From positions 2,046,001 through 2,110,000 of the forward strand of contig JAAXNY010000005.1 of assembly GCA_013420905.1 (NCBI GenBank): a stretch of DNA of 64,000 nt, read 5' to 3'. The DNA is from Collybia mongolica. Lineage: Eukaryota > Basidiomycota > Agaricomycetes > Agaricales > Clitocybaceae. The notes beneath the pieces were generated by a model. The model saw only the letters and a program-made list of their open reading frames with translations. It searched no databases and was not told where the DNA came from. Position numbers and translations under genes: made by a program. This document shows, in pieces, positions 1-9,052 of the stretch (the stretch's first letter is position 1; each line of letters opens with the position of its first letter).

Positions 1-879
1 GGCCACGTAGCAGGACGAGAAGACGAGTGCGGCGGGTTTGCGATGGAGAGAAGCCAGTTCCTGTTCAAGACCGAGATGCATGGCGCCATTGCCAGCAATG
101 TTACGGGTGCCACCAGCACCGTGCCCATATTTGTCGAGCGTACGGCTGATAAGTGTGTGAGTGTTCGTCGAAAGTCGTTGTGGGGGATTTGAAAATACAT
201 ACTGCATAGTTTCCAAGACAACTGGATTGTTGCCCATGCCGAGGTAGTCGTTTGCACACCAGACTTGGACCTCGTCCTTGACGTCGCTGGTGTGAGCGAC
301 GGGGAACCTTGCAGCGAGGCGGTTGATGTTATTGAAGTAGCGATATGAGCTGTCCTTGTGCTTCTTGTCGAGTTCGTTGACGTAGAAGCTCTCGTAGTCA
401 AAGCCGCTAGGGGTAGCTGGCTTCGGCTTTGCAGCGGTTTGCTGGTGGTGGGGGCAGCCTGCGGCGGCGGCGGTGGCAGCAGCAGCTTCCTTGGCGTTCT
501 TGGAGGCATCATGCTTGTCTTTCTTCTTTGCGGCGGCTGCGAGGTCATCGGCCATGCGAGCTGCAGCGCGGGCAGCGGAGGCATGGGGACACATCTCGAT
601 GGTTGCACCGGCAGGGGCCATGACGCCATGCTGCTTGTGGATGCTGGCGACGTCGCCATTGCCAGCGACACTAGCGTATCCCGCAACGATTTCCTTGGAG
701 CGGGAGTTGAGAGCAGGGCCCATGACGGGGCATCCTGTTGCAGCACGCTCTGTGAGTACGGAAAGGGAGGGGAAACGAGAAGAGGTGGTTGTGGTGAGAT
801 TGCGGAGAGTGGAAGTCTTTGTGCGGCCCAAGAACGGGCAGGAGGCCTTGAAGCGAGTCAAAGACGAGAGCTTGTCCAT
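1..879 (-). CDS. HEM1: 5-aminolevulinate synthase, N-terminal part (gene runs off the left edge)
   Basis: First enzyme of haem synthesis: condenses glycine and succinyl-CoA in the mitochondrial matrix with pyridoxal phosphate. Exons seen: 203-879 and 1-145 (intron 146-202, 57 bp, GTATGT...CAG). The catalytic core begins near residue 150 (FDYESFYVNELDKKHKDSSY) and continues through VWCANDYLGMGNNPVVLETMH, RTLDKYGHGAGGTRNIAGNG and MHLGLEQELASLH, all diagnostic of ALAS. The PLP lysine lies beyond the edge. The long Ala/Lys-rich N-terminus holds four Cys-Pro haem-regulatory motifs (Cys 14, 50, 97, 141), so haem feedback on import or activity is likely. The start at 879 gives a presequence-like basic N-terminus (MDKLSSLTRFKASCPFLG). 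Its start lies only 141 bp beyond the stop of ARG8, which is on the same strand and upstream of it. Identity is certain; the C-terminus cannot be judged. Confidence 0.95.
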   Translation of the reverse strand, partial: MDKLSSLTRFKASCPFLGRTKTSTLRNLTTTTSSRFPSLSVLTERAATGCPVMGPALNSRSKEIVAGYASVAGNGDVASIHKQHGVMAPAGATIEMCPHASAARAAARMADDLAAAAKKKDKHDASKNAKEAAAATAAAAGCPHHQQTAAKPKPATPSGFDYESFYVNELDKKHKDSSYRYFNNINRLAARFPVAHTSDVKDEVQVWCANDYLGMGNNPVVLETMQYVFSNPPQRLSTNTHTLISRTLDKYGHGAGGTRNIAGNGAMHLGLEQELASLHRKPAALVFSSCYVA

Positions 880-1020
880 CGCGAAAGCTGTGATTCCTGC
901 TAGAAAATTCGTTTGCGTCTTTTTATGCACCAACAGTGCGACCAATCACAGCACTGGTATTGATGATCAGGTGACGGATTTGATGGCCGAAGAAGCCGTG
1001 TGTGTGTGATCTAATCTAAT

Positions 1021-2695
1021 CTAATCTAATCTAGCCTTCCACAACACACTTTCCAGGACATCCACTGCCAAGTCCACCTCCGTCTTCCCCACGTTCAGGC
1101 TCGGCACTAGTCTAACCGCATCTTTCCCAGCCGTAAGCACAAACACCCCTCGCTCCCGCGCCATCTGAACCACTCGTCCCGGCTCTTCCTCCTTCTTGAA
1201 TCCAAGTCCCTGGATCAACCCACGCCCCCGGATATTCGTCTGCAGAATACTCGGGAACCACTTCGGCAGCTGCTCCAGTCTCTCCACCAGGTACCTGCTC
1301 GTCTCGTTCATTTGTGCGACTGATTCCCGAGCAGCCAGTCGCGACAGAACATGATGGCCCACCGCACACGCAACCGGCGATCCTCCAAACGTTGTCCCGT
1401 GGGTGCCTATGAACCAATCAGTCAAATCTCAAACTTCCAATCACGCCATCGCTTACCTGGGGTCATCGTGGCTGCAATACTGTCCCGGAGTAATACTGCT
1501 CCCACCGGGTACCCATTCGCGAGCGGCTTCGCCATCGTAACAATGTCCGGATGGCACTCTGCCGGGAACACTGAATGTGCCCAGAGCGTCCCTGTCCTGT
1601 ATAATCCGCACTACACCCGCGTGTCAACTTTCCCTCCCTCCTGTAGAAAGATCATGTACCAACCTGAATCTCATCAAAGATCAATACCGCTCCCACCTCA
1701 TCACACCTCTTCCTCAGTGCCCTCAACCACCCCTCGCTCGCCACATTAATCCCACCCTCTCCCTGGATCGGCTCTACAATTACCGCACACGTATCCTCAC
1801 GCACCAACTCACTCAGCCCGGCCAGCTCATTCAGCCGTCCCACCGCGACCCCCGGCAGCAGAGGAGCGAACGGCGCCTGGTATTTCGGGTTTGTTGTCAC
1901 ACTCAGTGAACCCATACTACGACCGTGAAACCCCCCCTCAAAGCACACGATGCCTGTCTTCCCTGGTCCTGCGCGCTCCTTTCCCACCTTCCGTGCGATC
2001 TTGAGCGCTCCCTCGTTTGCTTCTGTCCCTGAGTTCGAAAAGAACACTTTAGCACCCCCGCTCACAGCCCCCGCCGGCGCCGGCGCCGTCCCCATCGTGA
2101 ACCCCAGCCCTCCCTCTGTACGTGTCAGCGTCACCAACAGCTCTGCCAGTCGCCCCGCCCACTCGTTATTGTACACATTGCTTGTGTGTAATAGCTTTCC
2201 AGCCTGTTCCGCTAGCACCTGTTCCGTAATAGCACACCATGTACATATGTTTTAGCATTCAATTTTATTGCAAGCACGTTAGAACAAGACGCACCTTGGC
2301 AACACCCTCGTCGGCGTGCCCGAGCGCATTGACCGCGATGCCTGCGCTAAAATCGAGGTACTTGCGCCCCTCGGTGTCCCAGACGTACGATCCCTTCCCG
2401 TGCGAGAGGACAAAGTCGGGCCGGGCGTACACCCCTAGCAGGTTCGCCTGTGACCGCGCGAGGATACTTGCAGTCGCCGGCGATGGGGAGGAGGTGACGT
2501 GCGTGGCGTCTCTGTAACGTGTCGATGGCTATGGGAAAGGATAGGTTGGGTATGGGCACTGTGGGTGAGCAAGTGTGGGATACAGACCTCGGCTGCAGAG
2601 TTGACTGTGCTGGAGGAGAAGAGGCGGGAGGCAACTCGGGCGGGACGCGTGCGCAGGCCGTGGCGCACGGTGGATATGGACCCTAGGTGCTTCAT
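1021..2695 (-). CDS. ARG8: Acetylornithine aminotransferase, mitochondrial
   Basis: Class III PLP aminotransferase that converts N-acetylglutamate semialdehyde to N2-acetylornithine in arginine synthesis. Exons 2588-2695, 2295-2528, 1664-2218, 1457-1610, 1021-1406; 478 aa, the usual length. The N-terminus is basic and Ser-rich ([18 protein letters not shown]), fitting a mitochondrial presequence. Core motifs: [69 protein letters not shown], then [14 protein letters not shown] with the PLP lysine at about residue 327, then [14 protein letters not shown]. Introns are 50-76 bp. The acceptor of intron 1 was chosen at CATAG because it alone keeps frame with the GTCTGT donor. The stop TAG lies in a short CTAAT repeat (1015-1034). 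Confidence 0.95.
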
Positions 2696-3270
2696 CGTGT
2701 TAGTAGTATGTTAGGGGGTTTCAATTCCGGAGAAGAGCAGGTTGGGGGCGGGGGGGGGGAGGTCAAAGTGGGGAGGGAAATTTTGATTATGAACGTGTGA
2801 GTCAAGCAATGTTCGAATAGCCGCACCAACCTATCGTGAGGCTCATCTTATATATATTTCAGCCCAACAGCAATTTCACACCAAATTGCTGTTCATGAGC
2901 TGTATTCTGGCTAATGGCACAAAAGGCGCTCAACTAGATTTCATGTAAAATTTTTAAAAGGTGTAAGTGGTATTTTTGGTTGTCCAGCCGAGATTTGTCC
3001 GCGACAGAATCAGATAAGATTCTAATCTGGTATCCTCCTGGATACTGGCAAATGTTGGGTTCCTACCATGTCAAGCACGACGACGTACTTGAGTAGATAT
3101 AAATCGAGTACCAAGGTCCTGAATTGGCGATGCATTTCACGATACGTTCTCGGTTTGGGATTTTGCGTTGACGACGTATTTGAAACATGTAAGACAGGCA
3201 ATTTGAAGATACAGCATACAATAGAGGCGTCAATTTTAGTATATTTACATGGTCATCTGAAGCAAATGGG
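2696..3270. other. Intergenic region, ARG8 5' side to CWC21-like 3' side
   Basis: 575 bp. A G-rich run lies at about 2741-2760 on the plus strand (C-rich on the ARG8 sense strand) just upstream of the ARG8 start, a possible promoter element. Otherwise AT-rich; no convincing coding frame on either strand. Confidence 0.5.
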
Positions 3271-4623
3271 CTAATCGCGGCTTCCACTGCGACTCCGCGA
3301 GCTTTCCGAACGCGTGCTGACGGACATCGAGGAACCTGTCGACGCTGACCTTCCTCTTGTCCCTTTTGCCGAGGGAGGGGTCCGTGACTTTGGCCTCCCT
3401 CTTACATCCACATTGCCGCGCTCACGGTCGGGTAGCACAGCTTTCGCAACAGGCCGTGCCGGCGACCTAGACTGTGACTTCCCACCACGACGGTACGACG
3501 GCGGTGTTGGCGGCCGTTCGCGGGTGCGGCGGGGAGGGGTGGGCGGCGGAGAGCGTTCTCTGCGCGATGGTGGCCCGGGGCTTCCGGAACGACGTCGGCG
3601 GTACATGCGTGACGGGGGAGGTGAGCGGGAACGCGAAAATGAACGCGAACGAGAGCGGGAATGGGAGGGTGAACGCGAGTGAGAGAAGCGGCGATGATTG
3701 CGGGGAGGCGAGGGGGATGCCGATGGGCGTGGGCGATCCCGGCCACCCCGACGGGGGAGGTCATCACGGCGTCGAGGGGGACTTCGGCTCCTGCTTCGCC
3801 TCTTGTCGCCACCTCTATAGGGCTCTCTTGGTCCATCCTTGTCCATTCGAGAGGCGGGAATTGGTGGGGGAGGCATCCGCTCTTTGTGTCTCATATCGCC
3901 CTGTTCCCGTTCCTTCCTTGCCCTGTCCTCCTCCCTCCGACGCAGCCTGTCCCTCTCCCTCTTCTCGGCTTCCCATTTCGCTTTTTGCTCCTGGATTTTA
4001 GCCTTGTCTTCTTCCCGCTTTCTGTCTCGCTCATCTCTTTCCGCCATTCTTCTCATTTTTATTTCCTCTTGTTTTTCTCTGTCAAAGGCCTCGCCCTCTT
4101 GATAGTCACTACGCGTGCCAAAAGCACGTGCCATTTTGCTCAACTCGGTCTGTTTTGCGAGGGCAAGTCCATGAGTGTCGGACGACTTTAGACTCTTTGC
4201 ATCTGGGCCTAGTGCGGCAAGGTTGGCCAGCAGTTGGGTTCGTAGAGCACTGACTTGCTCTTCGATTTTGTCCTCTTCAAGGCTGAGCGTGGGGTGTCAA
4301 TGGTAGTGATATGATGCGGCAAACTGAAACATACCCTTTATCCTCAAGCTCGAGCTGGAGTTCAAGACATTTTACCTCAACTTTGCGCTTGCGCTCGTGC
4401 TCCAAGATACCTTGGTCGGGCTGACGATGCTTGGGTGGGCCAGAATCCCAGGCACTGGCACGGTCTTGGGATGTTTCGTGCGAACGGAGGGTGGAAAGGT
4501 TGCGAACGACATAACCATTTGTTCCACTAAGAGAAGGGTCAGGATTTGTGGATTGGCGACAGGAAAACGTTGAAAATAGATATACCTTCCACGGGGAGTG
4601 GTGAGACCAATACCGTTGTACAT
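3271..4623 (-). CDS. CWC21: CWC21/SRRM2-type spliceosome protein with RS-rich tail
   Basis: Component of the activated spliceosome (yeast Cwc21, human SRRM2 N-terminus), acting near the 5' splice site with Prp8 and Snu114. Exons 4586-4623, 4335-4526, 3271-4282; 413 aa. The first residues [19 protein letters not shown] are the family's signature. The cwf21 domain follows ([18 protein letters not shown], then [18 protein letters not shown], residues about 60-90). After that comes a charged coil (about 140-220) and a long Arg/Ser/Pro tail with RSRSRSF, RSPPP and PPTPPRR blocks ending in GSRD. The RS tail is much longer than in yeast Cwc21 and resembles SRRM2. Start is fixed by the N-terminal signature. 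Divergent with the hydrolase gene at 4874. Confidence 0.92.
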
Positions 4624-4873
4624 AGTTGAAACCTGAGGTGAAGCTCTCGAAGGTGCACCGACCTGGTTTGCCAAACAAATATCGGAGTTTGAAATATTGT
4701 CGGGCCGAGGAGAGGGGCCGGCATCGGCATTGAAGGGTTTCAAAATTATTTAGTTTTAGTTTTATTTAAAGGCGCTTGAAGCGCACTGTACTGGGGTCGC
4801 AGCCCTCGTAGCTGTGCCCGCTTCGACTACGACCTCAATTCTAAAGTCCCCTTTCCTGCGCAGACTCGCTGCG
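4624..4873. promoter_or_regulatory. Divergent promoter region, CWC21-like and ABHD4/5-like
   Basis: 250 bp between the two start codons (4623 minus, 4874 plus), so regulatory sequence for both genes must lie here or in the first introns. Contains AAAATTATTTAGTTTTAG near 4740. No clear TATA box was identified. Confidence 0.45.
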
Positions 4874-6448
4874 ATGGATTCAACAATCCCCGTTCCTCTA
4901 CCTCCTGCACGGGAAATTCCCTCTGCATTTGCTTCAAGCATCCGGAGCTGGTACATTTACCTCTATGACCTGTACAACAGCTCTGATCCAGATGTGTAAA
5001 GGTGGTCTGTCGGCGAGAAACAAGGCGCTATCAGTGAGGAGCGTCTCCTACGGTGATTCGACATCACACTCTTTCCCACAAGCTTTCTAACTATCTACTA
5101 GACGGCTTCCTTTCTTCAGGCCACAGAACTTGTCCACAGCGCCCAATTCTGGCAGCCCCTTGATAGCACACAGCTCGAGGGTAGAGCTATTCACACCCAA
5201 ACACTACCTCAACACCCTTTCTATAACATCGACCTCTCCTTCATCCACCGCACCTCCACCAGCCGTTCTCTTACATGGATACGGCGCCGGGCTCGGGTTT
5301 TTCTACCAGAACTTTCTCGCTGTAGCGCAATGGGCAGGCAGGCACGGGTCTTCCGTCTATGCCCTTGATTGGCTAGGCATGGGTCGCTCGGCACGTGTAC
5401 CTTTCACAATAAAGGCTAAGCGTGACGATGTAGCTGGCCGCGTGAGCGAGGCCGAATCTTTTTTCGTTGATTCGCTAGAAGAATGGCGGACCAAAATGGG
5501 ATTGGAGAAAATGACCCTCGTGGGCCACTCCCTTGGCGCGTATTTTAGTGTGGTTTACGCATTGAAATACCCGACGCGTGTAAATAAGCTGGTTCTGCTC
5601 TCGCCTGCCGGTGTCCCAAGAGACCCCAACAATACGATTCCGTCAAGGGAATTTGATGAGCAAGACACTGTCCAAGGGGGGGCGGCCGAGCCTGCGACTT
5701 CGGAAGAAATAGACAAGATTCGAGCAGAGCAGAAAGCGGAGAAACAGAAGGAGAGCAGGTCGAGAAGACTGTTTACATACCTTTGGGAGGAAGGCTGGAG
5801 CCCATTTCAAGTCGTCCGCTCGACCCTCTTTTGGGGACCTATGTTGATTGGAAAAGTATTATCTATGATCTTATCGCCAAAGACCAGGTTTTTCTAACGT
5901 CCTCGTGAATTCAGTACTCATCCCGGCGGTTCATGGGACTTACAGAGGAGGATACACGCGATATGCATGATTATATTATGAACATTACACTTGCCAAAGG
6001 ATCAGGTGAATACTGTATATGTGAGAACCTCTTTGCCTTAACCTATCTTGTGCACTGAAACACGCATCCGTCTATCAGCACATATATTAGCCCCTGGCGC
6101 TCATGCTCGAATGCCCCTCGTCGACCGGATAGCTGCCCTCAAGATCCCAATTACTTTTGTCTGTGCGTATTTGTCCTTACGAGAGAAGGTGGCACCTCAC
6201 TAATGAAAATTTAGACGGAGATCATGATTGGATGGACCCAGAGGGTGGTCGGGAGTCAGTGGAGAGATTAAGACAGGCGGGTAACGGAAAGGGTCGAATG
6301 TACATCGTTAGTCATGCTGGTCACCATGGTATAGTCTCCTTCCATTCACATCCTACCTTGCTGCGGTTCTAACTGTGGGCGTGCAGTATATCTCGATAAC
6401 GTCAAAGCCGTGAATGAGCTGCTTGTAAAAGAGCTCGATAGGTCATAG
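4874..6448 (+). CDS. ABHD4/5-family alpha/beta hydrolase (Cld1-like lipase/acyltransferase)
   Basis: Serine hydrolase of the ABHD4/ABHD5/Cld1 family; fungal members deacylate cardiolipin or act on lysophospholipids. Exons 4874-4950, 5002-5052, 5102-5855, 5915-6020, 6079-6162, 6215-6328, 6387-6448; 415 aa. Visible: family N-terminus PPAREIPSAFASSIRSWW and ERLLRRLPFFRPQ, oxyanion motif LLHGYGAGLGFF, nucleophile elbow VGHSLGAYF (GxSxG intact, unlike ABHD5 itself which has lost the Ser), catalytic Asp near TFVYGDHDWMDPEGG, and catalytic His in SHAGHHVYLDN, which also gives the HX4D acyltransferase motif. Start at 4874 is the first ATG; the upstream in-frame start is only GTG. The substrate cannot be told; a mitochondrial Cld1 role is plausible. 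The 3' end converges with the methyltransferase gene. Confidence 0.9.
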
Positions 6449-6707
6449 GCTCAAAGCTTTCGATGTTGTTTGCACTTACTATCACGTACATATAAATATC
6501 TCTAATAATTTAGAACATTTGTTGTAGACTTGTACAGTTAATGGAATGAAGGGACAGGAAGTGCGATTAACAAGTATCAGAGGTCCATTGCCCGAAAAAT
6601 ATATATATACAGGATGCCATTAATGAGGACACACTCCAGAATAACGATACAATGGTTAGGTTTGGATTATAGGAGCGTTGATATTTCGGTCTGGATATCT
6701 ATAGATC

Positions 6708-8684
6708 TCAAGTATGAAAAACCGAGGTAAATAATAGAATAGAGCGGAAGTACTTTGCCTTAATTCTAGCTGCGAGGTCCTCCTCGTAGATCTGGTCAGG
6801 CCCCAATTGGTTTCCCAGTGTTAGCCACCTGTAGAACGTGACATTAATCTTAAAAGCAAGGTGCTTTTCCGAGAAGCACATACCCAGGTCTGGTGTTATG
6901 CTTCCGCCCAAAAATCTCGATTTTTCTGCCACCAGGGCACATCCTTTCAATCAAGCCGTAAACCTCCTCTGGCTTCCTGCTCGTTTCTCTCACCTCCGAC
7001 ACAATAACATCTGTGTCGAGTCCACGATTCGCCCAGGAAGGGAATTTGAGCGCACCGGACTCATCTGTGATGGTTTTCACACCAACCAACATGTGTTCTT
7101 TCGTGTGGTTCAGCCAGTGCCCCGTACGCCCTGTACGTATCACCCGCTGAAGCTGCACGTGGGAGGTGAGAATAATCGGTTAGCAGATAAATTGGAGATT
7201 ACCTGGTTGGTCTTGACCCACACGACTTCGTCTACGCGAGTATACCCCCATACGCGTAAACATTCACGGCCCACTTCCATCGCACGCCCAGTTACCCACA
7301 GGAAGAGTAAACCTTCGTCCTGAAGAGTCGGAATGGGCATTGCACGCATCTCATCATCTGTCATGGTGCCATAAGGAAGCTTCAAAAAAAAAAAAGGTTT
7401 CATGAGTTTGGCCAGCGTAGAATCGGAGGGAGCCTAATTACACTCATGTGAATATCCCATGGAGGATCAGCCATAATAACGTGGAATTTCCCGAGTACTG
7501 AGTAGTCGAATCGACGAACATCACAGTTTATCCATTGAGGGGGGAGCTGAAGCAAAAATATTAATGCAATTTTACACTGGATGAGCGCTGAACTCACCAC
7601 TCGCATATCCTTGCCAGCAGGGCCCAAACCAATGTCTAAATTGTGCAACTTCTTCCTCCCGGATCCATCCCGTTCTTTACCGTTTATGTTTCGTGACCAG
7701 TCCCCGTCCCCACCATCCCAGTCTACTTCATAGTGCAGATACCGGCAAGGTGCTTTCTCCTTTCCACGGCCGCCTGCACCAAGTCCTGAAGGTAATGACA
7801 CTGGACCCCGTGTATTAGGCGGAGCCTGACCGTGGCTGTGTGTAGATCCTGGGAATGGGGGTATGGAGGGAGATTGCGCATATGTAGGTTCAGAATAACA
7901 GGTGTTGAGATACGAGCAATGTCCGAGCGTTATGTCTGTATGAGGTCGAATGAGGGGCCTGAAGTGCACACGATCACATATGGTTGGTGGGATTCCGAAC
8001 GGAGAAACACCAGGGCTAACTTTACGTGATTTCGCGCACTCGTCCTTGGTGACATGCGTGCATATTGGTTCGAATCTCTCGTTTCTAGATCGAAACTAGC
8101 GCGGAGGCGTTAGGTTCTGGAGCTATTAAACAAGCGGATGAACTCACTCGTTCAGCCAACAGTCTTCCCCGAGCGGTGCTTTGCTGCAGTATGGTATAAA
8201 CATCTCTAAGTTCCTTGCTTAATGCACCGAGGGGAGTTTTCTGCTGCGTTTCAGAATAATCCTCAAACAAATCTTCAGCGTCTTCGTCTCCCGCGGCAGA
8301 GTCAGCGTCTTCGTCGATCACTCGCTTCCGCTTAAGAGAATGAGGCGCCTCTCCACTTCCCGCTTCAGCCGAAGGAAATAACGAACCCGACGGAATGAAT
8401 GTAATATTGAGAATCGACATTTCGCCATTATCGCGTGCGAGGGTGATGACACCCTGATCCCATGTCCGCGAGAGATTCTCGATGATGGATTCGAAGCGTG
8501 ACAGGTCGACCAGTCTAAACCTTGTGGTTGAAGAAGATGGGCCAGCGAGCAGGCCTGTTGGGATCCTGGTCGCCACAACTCGGCTGAGAAGGTCTGCTGA
8601 TGAAATTGGGAAGGTCAGTTTTCCCGAGGACAGTTGAGTATTCAGTGCCGAAATTGCAACTATGCGGTATTCGTCGTCTGACAT
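6708..8684 (-). CDS. IME4: METTL3/IME4-type mRNA N6-adenosine methyltransferase
   Basis: MT-A70 family catalytic subunit that methylates adenosine N6 in mRNA using S-adenosylmethionine. Exons 8148-8684, 7598-8077, 7442-7546, 7203-7379, 6884-7152, 6708-6828; 562 aa. The N-terminal half (about 1-180) is poorly conserved and acidic. Then come two CCCH-like zinc fingers as in METTL3 ([13 protein letters not shown] with [16 protein letters not shown] with [12 protein letters not shown]), split by a Pro/Gly-rich insert. The catalytic motif is DPPW at about 366-369 ([14 protein letters not shown]), followed by [36 protein letters not shown] and KKHMLVG-like KEHMLVGVK, and [16 protein letters not shown]. 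The acceptor of intron 1 (CGAG at 8078) is chosen by frame and is the weakest join. The third intron has a 12-14-nt T tract at its 3' end. Confidence 0.92.
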
Positions 8685-9052
8685 CTTGGCCGGAGCTCTG
8701 AACTATTAAATGAAGTTTCGACGCGAAATTCGAGGTCGAGGATGAGAGTTGTAGCCGAAACTGACAAGACCGCTTGGGAACCGCACCAACAAATAATAAG
8801 TACCCGATCAACCGATCACAAATGTCGAAACCCCATATCTCTTCTCATATCTCAAATTTGGGAATTTGTGCTGTCCTAAGTTTCCTCGAATCCTTTCTTG
8901 GACTCCCCAGACTCCCGGGGAGAGCCCTGCACCTTGAATTTGTAGTTCAACTACCGCACCCACTGTATTGATAGCCACTCCCGACAAACTTTCCGTCGCC
9001 ATTGCTGTTAAACCTCACAACAGCCCTACATTAGGACTTCCCTCATCTAGCA
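8685..9052. promoter_or_regulatory. Divergent promoter region, METTL3-like and PHD-TKL kinase
   Basis: 368 bp between start codons on opposite strands. No TATA box or repeat stands out. A short pyrimidine-rich stretch lies at about 8880-8900. Confidence 0.4.

Noticed and set aside
3314..4191. Long open frames opposite the CWC21-like RS tail
   Set aside because: They are shadows of Arg/Ser/Pro-rich codons on the other strand, with no domains or start context.
4762..4956. Minus-strand 64-codon frame next to the CWC21-like gene
   Set aside because: It overlaps exon 1 of the ABHD4/5-like gene, whose N-terminus matches its family on the plus strand.
8060..8085. tRNA-like T-loop motif (GGTTCGAATCTC)
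   Set aside because: It lies in exon 2 of the METTL3-like gene (RFEPIC in the minus frame) and no cloverleaf arms surround it.
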